DNA of 64,000 bases from Microbacter margulisiae (GCF_014192515.1 NZ_JACHYB010000001.1:2170001-2234000); one strand, 5' to 3'; shown: positions 37,597-47,924, numbered from the stretch's first letter. The notes: a model not told the origin generated them from the sequence alone. Numbers and translations are program-made.

Positions 37597-38685
37597 ATGG
37601 CAACAAATGGTATTTTGGATTTTCCCGAACAGTTGGGACCTCAATCAGCAATCGACCTTTTATCCAAAATGATTGCCATCCCATCCATCAGTCGCGAAGA
37701 AAAAGCAGTAGCGGATTTTCTTGAAAAATGGATCGAAGAACATGGGTATGTCGCAAATCGTTCCGGCGATAATGTTTGGATGCTTTCGCCGGGATTCGAT
37801 GCGTCAAAACCCACCATATTACTTAATTCACACATAGATACCGTAAAACCTAATAATGGATGGCAACGGAATCCTTTTCGGGCAGTTTTTGAAGGCGATC
37901 GCCTTTATGGATTAGGGAGCAACGACGCGGGAGCTTCAGTTGTAAGTTTATTGCATGCCTATCTTCACCTTATAGAAAAGAATCAACCCTATAATTTGAT
38001 TTTTGCAGCAACGGCAGAAGAAGAAATTTCAGGAGACAATGGGATTGCAAAACTGCTACCCATTCTTCCTCCCGTTCATTTTGCTATTGTTGGGGAACCA
38101 ACCGAGATGAACGCTGCCATTGCAGAGAAAGGATTACTTGTCCTCGATTGTACTGTTACCGGACAATCCGGGCATGCCGCCCATGCCATTGGAGACAATG
38201 CCATCTACAAAGCAATCCCTGAAATAGAATGGTTTCGATCACATCGTTTCGAAAAAACATCCCAATGGCTGGGAGAGGTCAAAATGACCGTTACCATGAT
38301 CCAGGCCGGCACGCAACATAATGTCATTCCCGATCGATGTACGTTTGTAGTTGACGTCCGCAGTAATGAGCGCTATACAAATCAGGGATTATTGGAAGAA
38401 ATCAGAAACTCCGTCTCATGCGAAGTAAATCCCCGCTCTTTAAAACTTGGCTCATCCCACATTGATATACTCCATCCGGCTGTTCAACGATCTATCAGGA
38501 TAGGACGGACTTGTTACGGATCGCCTACATTATCGGATATGACAAAAATGAATTTTCCCGCTCTCAAGATCGGCCCGGGAAAATCATCCCGTTCACATCA
38601 AGCAGACGAATTTATCCAACGCTCAGAAATAGAAGAAGCTATTGCAATTTACATACAGCTTCTAGACCAATTGGTTATCAAATAA
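37597..38685 (+). CDS. M20-family deacylase, acetylornithine/acetylcitrulline deacetylase-like
   Basis: A 362-residue zinc hydrolase. The metal and catalytic residues are in place: LLNSHIDTV (His79, Asp81), GLGSNDAGAS (Asp110), ATAEEEISG (Glu141-Glu142), VGEPTEM (Glu), and the late SSRSHQADEF (His). The blocks fit ArgE/DapE-type enzymes; in Bacteroidota this branch often removes the acyl group from an ornithine or citrulline precursor in arginine synthesis. No other arginine gene lies nearby, so the substrate is uncertain. Confidence 0.8.
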   Translation: MATNGILDFPEQLGPQSAIDLLSKMIAIPSISREEKAVADFLEKWIEEHGYVANRSGDNVWMLSPGFDASKPTILLNSHIDTVKPNNGWQRNPFRAVFEGDRLYGLGSNDAGASVVSLLHAYLHLIEKNQPYNLIFAATAEEEISGDNGIAKLLPILPPVHFAIVGEPTEMNAAIAEKGLLVLDCTVTGQSGHAAHAIGDNAIYKAIPEIEWFRSHRFEKTSQWLGEVKMTVTMIQAGTQHNVIPDRCTFVVDVRSNERYTNQGLLEEIRNSVSCEVNPRSLKLGSSHIDILHPAVQRSIRIGRTCYGSPTLSDMTKMNFPALKIGPGKSSRSHQADEFIQRSEIEEAIAIYIQLLDQLVIK

Positions 38686-38820
38686 ATTGTCGTTGCTAAA
38701 TTGTCCTCTATACACAAGAGTTATACTCAAATTTTGCTCTCTTGAGTGAACAGCTCCAATCTGAGATATTCAGTAATTTTTTTACCCTGTAAATTTTTCC
38801 CATAACGAATTACAGGAGGA

Positions 38821-39143
38821 TCAATCAAAATACCGGAAAATAGCAGCTATATTCTCCGGGCTGTTATTCTTAACATCTTGAATGATGTTTCCTTTCTCCA
38901 TTAAAAGAATACGCGATGAGACATCGCTTACATAATTCAAATTATGGCTGGATAGTATGATCGTTGTTCCACATTGGGCATTCAACGATTGAAGCAAATG
39001 TTTCGTCTCAATTTGCGAGGAAGGATCGAGGAAATTAAAAGGCTCGTCCAGAATTAAGATTTCAGGATGTATCATCGCGGCTATAATCCCTATTTTCTGC
39101 CTGTTCTCTGATGAAAAGTGACGGATATATTTCTTCTCATTGC
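38821..39143 (-). pseudogene. ABC transporter ATP-binding protein, truncated by IS insertion
   Basis: On the minus strand this frame holds the C-terminal half of an ABC ATPase: a signature-like block HFSSENRQKIGIIAAMIHPE, Walker B EILILDEPF and the H-loop IILSSHNLN. The coding frame runs up to the left end of the second IS element at 39144, where it is cut. The N-terminal half with Walker A is not found; beyond the IS a minus-strand frame near 40455-40545 may be a small remaining piece (it gives a hydrophobic MVLLFFLSL stretch in the matching frame). The signature has SSEN in place of the usual SSG, which also hints at decay. Confidence 0.7.
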
Positions 39144-40454
39144 TGTCCCATTAAAATCTAAGGAAGCTCTTTGAAACATTTGAAATATTTGAAATTTAGT
39201 TCATTACTGGGTTTTTTCGATTAAACGGATTTCAGTTTGCACTTTTGCAATACTTAAACAGATTTGCAAATGCATAAGGAAAAATACGTTTTCGCCCAGT
39301 TAGCCTCTTTCTTGGATCGGAATAAGTTCAACTGCATTGTTCGCAAGTTCGATGGTGACAAATATGTAAAGCATTTCACGTGCTGGAATCAACTGCTTGC
39401 TCTGATGTTCGGACAACTGTCCAACCGAGAAAGTCTGAGAGATTTGATCGTCGCACTTGATGCTCATCACTCCAAATCTTACCATTTGGGTTTTGGCAAA
39501 AATGTTTCAAAATCATCTCTGGCAAGAGCCAATCAAGACAGAGATTATCACATTTTTGAAGAGTATGCTTACTACCTGATAACACAAGCCAGAGAGAAAC
39601 GAGTTTCTGATATCTTCCAACTTGGTGGTAATGTCTACGCTTTCGATTCAACAACGATTGACTTGCGCCTTTCCGTATTCTGGTGGGCGAAGTTTCGCAA
39701 GAAAAAAGGCGGAATCAAAGTGCATACATTGTATGATGTAGAAACACAGGTCCAGCTTTCTTTCATATTACCGAGGCGTCGGTACATGACTCAAAGGCAA
39801 TGAAAGAAATTCCGTATGAATCAGGATCATATTATATATTTGACAGAGCATACAACAGCTTCAAAATGCTGTATAAGATTCATCAGATAGAAGCTTTCTT
39901 TGTTGTTAGAGCCAAGAAGAACCTGCAATACAAATCCATCAAATGGAGACGCAGAGTACCGAAAAATGTGCTTTCAGATGTGATGATTGAATTGACGGGA
40001 TTTTATCCAAGTCAATACTATCCGGGAACTCTTCGTTTGGTCAGATACTGGGATGAAGAACAAGAACGTGAGTTTGTTTTCTTAACCAATGCGATGCATA
40101 TTTCAGCTCTTCATGTTGCCGAACTTTACAAGAACCGCTGGCAAATCGAGCTGTTCTTCAAATGGTTGAAACAACATCTGAAAATAAAGAAATTCTGGGG
40201 TACAACTGAAAACGCAGTTCGGATTCAAATCTACGTGGCTATATGTACTTACTGTCTGGTTGCAATTGTCCAAAAAGACATACAACTTGATAGAAGTACC
40301 TATGAGGTCTTGCAGATATTGAGTATGTCATTAACTGATAAAACTCATCTTCGGGACCTCTTCGAGAGAACTAAATTTCAAAATGACAAAGATCGTTTTA
40401 GGCTTAATGAGCCAAGTTTGTTTGATTGTAATACGTCCCAAGTTTAATGGGACA
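39144..40454 (+). mobile_element. IS4-family insertion sequence, transposase frameshifted
   Basis: A 1311-bp element with terminal inverted repeats TGTCCCATTAAA (39144-39155) and its complement at 40443-40454. It is close in size to the first IS and encodes a related transposase, but the ends and many residues differ, so it is a different element of the same group. It sits inside an ABC ATPase gene. I see no clear target-site duplication. Confidence 0.8.
39264..40447 (+). pseudogene. IS4-family transposase, broken by a single-base frameshift
   Basis: The frame 39264-39803 encodes the N-terminal domain and first catalytic Asp (YAFDSTTID); the frame 39800-40447 encodes the second Asp (YIFDRAYNS) and the Glu block (YKNRWQIELFFKWLKQ). 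Comparison with the intact copy at 16296-17459 shows that one base is missing near 39750-39754, where TCCAGC should read TCCCAGC to give the expected PAFFHIT-like sequence. Restoring that base joins the two frames. This is a decay event rather than a programmed shift, as the site has no slippery heptamer. Confidence 0.8.
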
Positions 40455-41040
40455 ATAATGATAAAAAGAATAACAACACCATCAAATAAGCGATGGAATG
40501 CACCTTAGTTTTATAAATATTCAAAAACAAACAACTAACATACTGTTATTTATCTCAAAATTAGCAAGCCGGATATCTTAGTAAAAAAAGTATGACAGTG
40601 GAATCGGCTATTTTGGAGCATCAAAAACAGGAGAAAAACTCGTGAAAATTGCAGGATAAAAACCAAACTAATTGAATGGCTTTGAGGTGTAAAGTTTATA
40701 GGGAAACAACAAACGAAAAACAAAGGTCTAAAGTCTAAAACGAAGAATTCTTTAATCATTGACAGCTAATCGCTATATGTTGATTTCCATTGTCAACTGT
40801 CCATTGTCAATTAAATCGGTTACTCTGTTATTCTGTTATTTGATTCCTGCCGAACTTCCCAGTTTCATCGTCAATTTTCGGAGGAATATTGCATAATCGG
40901 GAAGTAAGCATTCTCACAAAAAAAGCGTACCGCCACATCCCTGTTTTGGTACGCTTCGGGAGTTTTTTCACAATCTTCCTTATAACCCATTAGCAATGTC
41001 TACACATAACAAGATTGTTCAAAATTAAAAAACTCCGTTT
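40455..41040. other. Intergenic interval with short direct repeats and a terminator
   Basis: About 590 bases with no gene. The left end may hold a remnant of the broken ABC gene (minus strand). Around 40790-40840 lie short direct repeats (ATTGTCAA twice, 14 bases apart; CTGTTATT twice in a row). A terminator hairpin for the polysaccharide locus lies at 40923-40956. Confidence 0.45.
40914..40956 (-). terminator. Rho-independent terminator of the polysaccharide locus
   Basis: AAGCGTACC (40923-40931) pairs with GGTACGCTT (40948-40956), followed on the minus strand by a T run. It lies 85 bases past the stop of the last gene, the GH5_7-like mannanase. Confidence 0.7.
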
Positions 41041-42330
41041 TTACGGGTTTGATATTTCAATATTGGATAGTTTCTGATTATATGTTTTAACTAGCTGTAA
41101 TGTGGATTGATCCTTACTGAACACAGAGTTTAAGCCTTGTTGTTCCATGGGAGGATCACCGGTAAATTCATCTCCTTTTCGCCATTGATATTTGTCATTG
41201 GAAGCTTTTCCTTCGCCACCAAATGCCCATAAGTTAATCCCTTGTATCGTTGGACATTTCAGCATTATATCAAACAATGCCTTAAAATATTCGTTCCGGT
41301 ATGTCGCAGGAGTTGCAGGATTAAAACTTTGCGTATCCCGAGGGAAACCTATTTCTTCAATTACCAGCGGTTTATGAATTTCCTGTGCAATTTTAGCATG
41401 TTCGCGGACATACTGCTTCATGTTAGCCATTGTTTTTACATAAGTTGAATCAAAATGATCAAAATTGATCCATCCCCAATTTTTAGCCCATACATGAATC
41501 GTTGCATAATCAATATCGGGACTTTCGTGAATGACCTTCCACAAATTGATATCATTTTCCGTCCCCATCTCTCCTTCCGTGCCGGTTGTCACCAAATGAT
41601 TATGATCCACTGATTTTATGTATTTTGATTCAGAATAGATCCAGTTCTTGTAAACAGTTTTATTCCCTACTCCATCCGGGCGCGGTTCGTTGGCAAGCTC
41701 CCAAGCCATGATGGTCGGGTCATTTCGATAAGCCACATGCGTATATTCATTCACATGATTAACAATAAAATGAATATGCGCATTAAAAAGCTTCTGGCAC
41801 TCTTCACAACCATAAAACTGACTTATGAAATGTTCAAATTTATTCCATCCGGCAACTTCAGGATATTCCATTGGGACATTCTTTGTCCAGGCAAGATATT
41901 GGGCAAATCCACCTGTCCATTCCCAATTGTTGTTCAGAAATAATACAACAGTCATGTGTCTCTTAGCCAAAGCAGCTAAAAAATAATCAAGACCGGCTAA
42001 AACATTTTTATCATAAGCACCCGGCGTCTTTTGTAAAGCATCTGGCAATTGGGCAATATTCGTTGAAACGCCATCAACCCCCACCATAGCACGCACATTA
42101 GTTACGCCATCTTGCTTCAATTGATCCAGTTCGCGTTCCATTCGTGCCCGATCGCCTCCTTTTGGAACAGCAATCAAAGGACCATACCAATAATTAACCC
42201 CGATAAAACGATATGGAATCCCGTTCCGCATCAATTCTCCATGCCGGATGCTAACAAAGTCATTTCCGGAAGCCATAGCCATTATTGGAATAAACAAAAA
42301 AATAATCTGCAATAATTTACGCATAATCAA
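41041..42330 (-). CDS. GH5 subfamily 7-like endo-beta-mannanase, exported
   Basis: A 429-residue exported glycosidase of clan A. The signal peptide covers about 1-20. Catalytic residues are Glu215 in AWELANEPR (acid/base) and Glu326 in PLVIEEIGFP (nucleophile). The N-terminal motif YRFIGVNYWYG and the overall order fit GH5_7 beta-mannanases, which cut beta-1,4-mannan chains. It is the last gene of the PUL, followed by a terminator. If the subfamily call is right, the target polysaccharide includes mannose residues. Confidence 0.75.
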   Translation of the reverse strand: MIMRKLLQIIFLFIPIMAMASGNDFVSIRHGELMRNGIPYRFIGVNYWYGPLIAVPKGGDRARMERELDQLKQDGVTNVRAMVGVDGVSTNIAQLPDALQKTPGAYDKNVLAGLDYFLAALAKRHMTVVLFLNNNWEWTGGFAQYLAWTKNVPMEYPEVAGWNKFEHFISQFYGCEECQKLFNAHIHFIVNHVNEYTHVAYRNDPTIMAWELANEPRPDGVGNKTVYKNWIYSESKYIKSVDHNHLVTTGTEGEMGTENDINLWKVIHESPDIDYATIHVWAKNWGWINFDHFDSTYVKTMANMKQYVREHAKIAQEIHKPLVIEEIGFPRDTQSFNPATPATYRNEYFKALFDIMLKCPTIQGINLWAFGGEGKASNDKYQWRKGDEFTGDPPMEQQGLNSVFSKDQSTLQLVKTYNQKLSNIEISNP

Positions 42331-42339
42331 ACCGTTTCA

Positions 42340-43731
42340 TTACCAGCGATCCGTTCTGAAAGGAACTAACGGCAATCCATTCGTATCAAACAGATTAGGG
42401 ACAGCAGCATTTGTAAAACAATAACGTACAGCCACCGGATCTTTCACATAAGGAGATGTCACTACAATCGAACCATTTTTCTCCAATTTGGCTTGCGCAT
42501 TATAAAATACCTTATCCGCCCCTGCAATCTGAAAACTTTGGATGGTTTTACCTTTCACAGAAAGTTTCCCATAGGAAGCAATGGTTAGAATAGCTTTGTG
42601 TTTGTCAATCTTCATCGTAGCAAGATGAGGTTGATAGGGAAGAAGCCCATAGCCTTCGTACATTTCTTTGATTACCAGATTCGCCAGACGATTTGCTACT
42701 GCTTGTTTCAGTTTTGGATGGATATTGGTCGTATCGTTCACCAGATCACCTATCGTAATCATCCCTGTTTTTGGGAGAGTTAGTGCAGTCGCCTGCTGTT
42801 CTCTCAACAATGCCCCGTTGATGCCCGGATAACCGTTAAATGGAGCTATTTGTACATAATAGAACGGGAAAATATCATGAAACGCTTTCCGCCAATTTGT
42901 AATAAGAGCCTTAAACAAATCCCCATAATAAAGCGGACGCTCGGTATTGTTTTCTCCCTGATACCAGATAGTACCGGCAATCGTATAATTGATAATCGGG
43001 TGAATCATGGCATTATAAATTGTCGAATAAGCCACCGGAGCCCAACTGACAGGCGATATATCTTCTGCCATTCGACGCAATGTTGTATCGCGGAATGCCT
43101 GGCGGGGCGTCCATGCCTGAACACAGGTTCCTCCCCAATAAGAACCAATCAAACCGACAGGTTGATGAAGATGGTCGAACAAATCCTTTCCAAAGAAATA
43201 TCCGATGAGGCTAAAACTCTTCATGGTAGTCGAATCACAGATTTCCCATTTTCCCTGGCAATCTTCATCCGGATAATCCCCAAAGTTTCTTTCTAATTCA
43301 AAAAACCGAATCGAATTATTCTTACACGTTTGCAATACATTCCCTGCATCCAGATCGCCCCAGGTATAATTAAACTGCATATTGGATTGTCCTGAACAAA
43401 GCCATGTCTGCCCCATTAAAAGATCACTGATCACAATCCGTTGCCGTCCATTGATAAATGTAATCGAATATGGGCCTCCTGCTGTTTGCGGGGTATTAAC
43501 TGATGTCTCCCAAGAACAATCTTTAGCCGGCATCACCGAGATAGTATCACTCGGACTCCAGCTACAAATAATCTTTACCGGAATAGTGCAGGATCCCCAG
43601 CCCCATAATTTCTCCTTGGCATTAGCTTGCATCACTGCATGATCACTTAAAATAGCTGGTAACCGCAACTGAGCCTGTGCTACTGCCAGCATAGGAAAAA
43701 CAAGCAAAGCAATAAATAATACTTTTTTCAT
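42340..43731 (-). CDS. SASA-type (sialate O-acetylesterase-like) carbohydrate esterase, exported
   Basis: A 463-residue esterase with a signal peptide (about 1-20). The nucleophile is Ser116 in CSGQSNMQF; the motif IWYQGENNTERP gives the second block and the late NIHPKLKQAVANRL gives the His block. The SASA domain is split by inserted beta-sandwich-like sequence, as in sialate O-acetylesterase and CE20-type acetyl-xyloglucan esterases. It would remove O-acetyl groups from the polysaccharide so that glycosidases can act. It overlaps no neighbour and lies 8 bases before the mannanase gene. Confidence 0.75.
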   Translation of the reverse strand: MKKVLFIALLVFPMLAVAQAQLRLPAILSDHAVMQANAKEKLWGWGSCTIPVKIICSWSPSDTISVMPAKDCSWETSVNTPQTAGGPYSITFINGRQRIVISDLLMGQTWLCSGQSNMQFNYTWGDLDAGNVLQTCKNNSIRFFELERNFGDYPDEDCQGKWEICDSTTMKSFSLIGYFFGKDLFDHLHQPVGLIGSYWGGTCVQAWTPRQAFRDTTLRRMAEDISPVSWAPVAYSTIYNAMIHPIINYTIAGTIWYQGENNTERPLYYGDLFKALITNWRKAFHDIFPFYYVQIAPFNGYPGINGALLREQQATALTLPKTGMITIGDLVNDTTNIHPKLKQAVANRLANLVIKEMYEGYGLLPYQPHLATMKIDKHKAILTIASYGKLSVKGKTIQSFQIAGADKVFYNAQAKLEKNGSIVVTSPYVKDPVAVRYCFTNAAVPNLFDTNGLPLVPFRTDRW

Positions 43732-43841
43732 TGTTAAATCTATTTAGTTAGTTCAAATATAAAGGTAGCACAATTAAATAACTACAAATCAATAATATAT
43801 AAATACAATCATCCTTCCCCTTGTGAGTTTCTAAATATACA

Positions 43842-46778
43842 CTATTTTGTTTGAATTGCAGACTGTATCTCAGGATATGACTTACAAGGTTTTGTCTGGA
43901 TCATAATCTTTGCTGTTGATAGGTCATCGGATGTTGCCGACAAAGTTAAAGTTCCAGGCGTCTTGCCTGACTGTACAATCACTTGCGCCAAGCCGTTAAA
44001 TGCTTTTCGCCGCCATGTTGAAGCCGGCGTACATACCTGAATAGTACCCGGATCAGTATTCAAATTTTCATACTGATACTTTTTCTCTAAAGGAATTGCC
44101 ACAACCGTATAGATGTTTTTTCCCTTATGAAGAATCGCATGATTAATCTCATAGCGTACAACCGGATCATTCCTTTTTATATGGCTAGCGATAAGATGCC
44201 CGTTGATATAAACATTCTCTGTTTCTCCAAGACTTTTTGGCCACAAAGCAATGGTTGTATTTGATTCATACGAAGACAAATAAAATTGACCACAAATAAT
44301 GCATGCTTTGAGAGAGTCGTGCGGCTGTACGTTGTAGTCACCCTGAGCCGTAGTCAATGAAGGCCAATATCGATCATTCCAAGTCTTGATAGCATCAGGA
44401 TAATCTTGTTGTGATTTAACTAATTGGAATGTAAGGCTGTCGATGGCCACCATCTGATTGTTTTCAACAAACCGGTCTTTTTCGTGTGAAGAAGGATCTC
44501 CATTGCCAACGCCAATAATTTTACCCGGCCCGGCCAGATGAAAATAGATTTCATTATCAGCATCAGGTACGAATCGGGCTTTTGCATCATTCATCCGAAC
44601 CGTAATTACTGAGACATCCGCTCCATCGGCTTTAATGACAGACCGATCCGGAATAAGCTGAATAGCCGCCGGAGGTCCGGACGTTTGTACACTGTCGGCA
44701 ATAATTTGTTTTCCATTTTTAAACCCAAGCGCTAACAAAGTCCCCCGTTCATACGGGACTTGCCATTCCAGATGTGAATTTACAGGCATTATTTTACTCC
44801 CCAAACTCTTATGATTCAGAAACAGTTCTACCGAATCACAGTTGCTGTAGGCAATGACCTGAATCGACGTACCTTCTTTCACATTCCAATTCCAATAAGG
44901 AGAAATATGTAAAACAGGTTGTTTTCCCCACCACGATTTTAGATAATAAAAAATATCTTTGGGAAATCCACACATATCCAAAATACCAAATTGCGAAGAG
45001 ACCTGAGGCCAGCCATAGGGAGTAGGTTCTCCCCGGTAATCAAATCCCGTCCAATAGCATAAACCAGCCAGGAAAGGCCGTGCAGCATAAAATTTCCATC
45101 CTGATTCTGTTCCGACATTTTGCGGCATCCGGTTTGTCGGTGCCATATGTGCTGTTGAATCATTCGTAATATAAACGCCCCGTGTCCCAATCGTATTGCT
45201 TTCTTCCGTTCCAATGCCCGACTGCCATGGAAATTTAGCATGATGTTCGTCTATATTGCCTTGTACAATATAATTGTAACCCATTACCTGAGTGACCATT
45301 CCAATCCCATTATCCCAGCCGCCGCTTACAGCAGCGGTAAAAGCCCGTGAAGAATCCAATCGTCCTGCATAGTCCTGCATGGTTCTGATAACTCGGGCTC
45401 CCTTTATATTACCCTCAATAGCCCATTCTTCATTACCTAATGACCAGAGAAATACACAAGGATGATTGCGATCATGGCAGATCATCTCCCTTAGTTGATG
45501 AAGTTGTTGTGGATTCGTCCCTACTTCCCTGTTTTCGTCAATCACAAGCATTCCCAAACTGTCACAAGCATTCAATAAAGCCGGTGAAGGAGGGTTATGG
45601 GAACAACGAATGGCATTATCACCCATCTCTTTTAATCGTTTGATTCGGAAAACCTGCATGGCATCTGGAACTGCAATGCCTACCCCGGCAGCATCCTGAT
45701 GGTTGTTGGTTCCTTTAATCTCTAAACGCTTGCCATTGAGAAAGAATCCCTTATCCGGGTCAAATCTCACAGTGCGTATCCCAAATGTTGTTGTGTAACG
45801 ATCTGTAAGTGTATCATCCGAGACAACCTTTGTAATCAGCTTGTACAGATAAGGAGAATTAACATCCCACAATTCAGGGTTTTTGACGGGTAAAACACAA
45901 TAAAATTCTTTATGTTCACCAGGTTTTAAATTCAGGTTAGCAATTTTTCTTGTTGCAATGAGATTGCTTTTAGCATCAATGATCGTCTGGCTGATTTCAA
46001 ACACACTCTTCTTCCGTCCATCGTTTGCAAGTGTAGCCCGCGCCATAACATCGGCAGAATGATTTTTAGTAAGGGTAGAGGTAATAAAAGTACCATATTG
46101 AGCCACGTGCAGGGGTGACGTGATATCCAACCAGACATGGCGATAAATACCTGCCCCCTCATAAAACCAACCCTCTTCCCTGGTTGCATTCACACGAACC
46201 ACAACCACATTGTTCCCATCATAATTGAGATAATCGGTAATATCATAGGTAAAAGGTAAATATCCGGAACTATGATGCCCAAGATAAAAGCCATTTACAA
46301 ATACCTTTGCATCACGGAAAACTCCATCGAACTGGATAGAAATACGTTTGCCAAGATCAGTTTCCGGGATAAAAAAAGTTTTGCGATACCATCCTATGCT
46401 GGTTTCCGGAAAACCTCTCCCAACTGTTTTGTACCCATGGCTTGAGCTTGCCTTAGGACTAAAAGGCATTTCTACTGCCCAGTCATGCGGAAGATTTAAT
46501 AACCGCCAGCAACGGTCATCAAAACCAGAAGATGCAGGCCCATCTCCATAGCCGGCTTTGGCCAGATATGAAAAATAACCTGTTCCAAAATTGAAATCTT
46601 TCTTTGCATCTATGGCATTCCCAAATGCAAATCGCCAACCAAAGTCCATAAGCAAATGCTCCCTAATAGAAGAGGATTTGCCTTCTTTTGCCTGGTTTTT
46701 CCCAAAGGAAGCTGTTGCCAAAAACAACATACCCACAAAGCAGACAATGCCTTTGAACGAGTGGATTTTATACATCAT
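43842..46778 (-). CDS. GH2 beta-galactosidase-like glycosidase, exported
   Basis: A 978-residue protein with a signal peptide (about 1-25). The GH2 sugar-binding domain is at about 40-220, the immunoglobulin-like domain at 220-340, and the TIM barrel at 340-640, with RCSHNPPSP at 391-399 and the acid/base in LWSLGNEEW (Glu450); the nucleophile is probably Glu525 in GIGTEESN. The C-terminal 330 residues are extra beta-rich domains (DUF4982-like and further). The pattern RCSHNPPSP with LGMLVIDE is that of beta-galactosidases rather than beta-mannosidases. It could strip galactose side chains in the PUL substrate. Confidence 0.75.
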   Translation of the reverse strand: MMYKIHSFKGIVCFVGMLFLATASFGKNQAKEGKSSSIREHLLMDFGWRFAFGNAIDAKKDFNFGTGYFSYLAKAGYGDGPASSGFDDRCWRLLNLPHDWAVEMPFSPKASSSHGYKTVGRGFPETSIGWYRKTFFIPETDLGKRISIQFDGVFRDAKVFVNGFYLGHHSSGYLPFTYDITDYLNYDGNNVVVVRVNATREEGWFYEGAGIYRHVWLDITSPLHVAQYGTFITSTLTKNHSADVMARATLANDGRKKSVFEISQTIIDAKSNLIATRKIANLNLKPGEHKEFYCVLPVKNPELWDVNSPYLYKLITKVVSDDTLTDRYTTTFGIRTVRFDPDKGFFLNGKRLEIKGTNNHQDAAGVGIAVPDAMQVFRIKRLKEMGDNAIRCSHNPPSPALLNACDSLGMLVIDENREVGTNPQQLHQLREMICHDRNHPCVFLWSLGNEEWAIEGNIKGARVIRTMQDYAGRLDSSRAFTAAVSGGWDNGIGMVTQVMGYNYIVQGNIDEHHAKFPWQSGIGTEESNTIGTRGVYITNDSTAHMAPTNRMPQNVGTESGWKFYAARPFLAGLCYWTGFDYRGEPTPYGWPQVSSQFGILDMCGFPKDIFYYLKSWWGKQPVLHISPYWNWNVKEGTSIQVIAYSNCDSVELFLNHKSLGSKIMPVNSHLEWQVPYERGTLLALGFKNGKQIIADSVQTSGPPAAIQLIPDRSVIKADGADVSVITVRMNDAKARFVPDADNEIYFHLAGPGKIIGVGNGDPSSHEKDRFVENNQMVAIDSLTFQLVKSQQDYPDAIKTWNDRYWPSLTTAQGDYNVQPHDSLKACIICGQFYLSSYESNTTIALWPKSLGETENVYINGHLIASHIKRNDPVVRYEINHAILHKGKNIYTVVAIPLEKKYQYENLNTDPGTIQVCTPASTWRRKAFNGLAQVIVQSGKTPGTLTLSATSDDLSTAKIMIQTKPCKSYPEIQSAIQTK

Positions 46779-46787
46779 ATAACTGCT

Positions 46788-47864
46788 CTATTTATTAATT
46801 TCTCCTTTTGCTGCTTTTTCAAAGAATTTGCCGCAATCCGTCAATTTAAATGTGTTCCACGATTCAATCATGCCGGGAGTCCATTGAGGATCATACACCC
46901 ACCACATCCAACTTATGCCTTTCCCTTCAAGGTATTGAATAATTGCCTTTCCATAATCGCCATTATCTTTTATACTTCCATCTCCCAATGTAAAACCGAT
47001 TTCAGTTGCAATTACCGGATATTTATTGGCGGCAAATCCAAAATCTTCTTCCCATTTCGGGACATACGGTGGAGTACGTTTGTGCGGATAAGGATGGGTG
47101 ACATAGCCAATTCCCTCTGCATGGACAGGAGCATAATGCAACGGCGTTAAATCATAGGCCCAATCGAAGCCGGCAACCAAGGGAATGCTGTGATTATCAT
47201 AAGAACGGATTAATTGAATCAACTCTTCATTGAGGGTCTTCCATTGCTCCCATGACAGATTTCCAAGTTTACCATTATAATCGGTCGGTTCGTTGAAAAG
47301 TTCCAGAAATGCAACAGTATGATTACCACTGAAATGTTGTGCAATAGTGCGCCAAAAATTAAACGTTTCGGCTTTTGTGGTCACATACATCGGGTCTTGA
47401 AATAAACCTTCATCCAAATTTCCGATGGAATGCCAATCGATGTCCACATACAACCCTGTTTCGGTGCACCATTCAACAGCCTGATCAAGTAGTTTCAGAT
47501 AGTTAGCCGGCGTTCTTTCCCTCCATGCTATAGGATGTACTGGAATACGCACCACCATAGCTCCAAGTTGTTTAATCCTAACAAACAGAGCTTTATTCCA
47601 TTGTCCCTGATGTTCAATCTTATCAGGATCGGCAATGGAAAGACCGCGAAAGAGAACCGGTATGCCTTGAGGGTTTACGAAGCGATTTCCTTTGACACTG
47701 ATTCTGGGCAACAATTTCGCATTGGGAGCGGGAGTACTATTATAAACCGTATTATCTTCCCACCAGTGATGAAAAGCAGGTTGTACGGTCTGCGAACTCA
47801 CGGACTGCGAAATATTTACCATCAGCCCTATAAACATGGATAAGAGGATAATTTTTTTTCTCAT
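46788..47864 (-). CDS. GH5 family endoglycanase, exported
   Basis: A 358-residue glycosidase with a signal peptide (about 1-25). Catalytic residues are Glu192 in ELFNEPTDY and Glu288 in VIATEIGFT; YVDIDWHSIGN gives another family block. Subfamily cannot be set by eye, and it is not an obvious GH5_4 xyloglucanase. It probably acts as the surface or periplasmic endo-enzyme of the PUL. The neighbours are 9 bases (GH2 side) and about 60 bases (GH31 side). Confidence 0.7.
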   Translation of the reverse strand: MRKKIILLSMFIGLMVNISQSVSSQTVQPAFHHWWEDNTVYNSTPAPNAKLLPRISVKGNRFVNPQGIPVLFRGLSIADPDKIEHQGQWNKALFVRIKQLGAMVVRIPVHPIAWRERTPANYLKLLDQAVEWCTETGLYVDIDWHSIGNLDEGLFQDPMYVTTKAETFNFWRTIAQHFSGNHTVAFLELFNEPTDYNGKLGNLSWEQWKTLNEELIQLIRSYDNHSIPLVAGFDWAYDLTPLHYAPVHAEGIGYVTHPYPHKRTPPYVPKWEEDFGFAANKYPVIATEIGFTLGDGSIKDNGDYGKAIIQYLEGKGISWMWWVYDPQWTPGMIESWNTFKLTDCGKFFEKAAKGEINK

Positions 47865-47924
47865 GTGTATCTGTTTAGGTCTAAAATAATGTGTACTGTT
47901 TTGTCGATTTTTAAGTGGATCAGG

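Noticed and set aside
39744..39810. Programmed frameshift in the second transposase
   Set aside because: No slippery heptamer or stimulatory structure is seen, and the related copy is read in one frame without a shift.
43842..46778. GH2 enzyme as a beta-mannosidase
   Set aside because: The block around RCSHNPPSP and LGMLVIDE follows the beta-galactosidase pattern, and the size and C-terminal extra domains also fit that branch.
46656..47150. A 164-codon plus-strand frame across the GH2/GH5 junction
   Set aside because: It is antisense to two genes with conserved catalytic residues.
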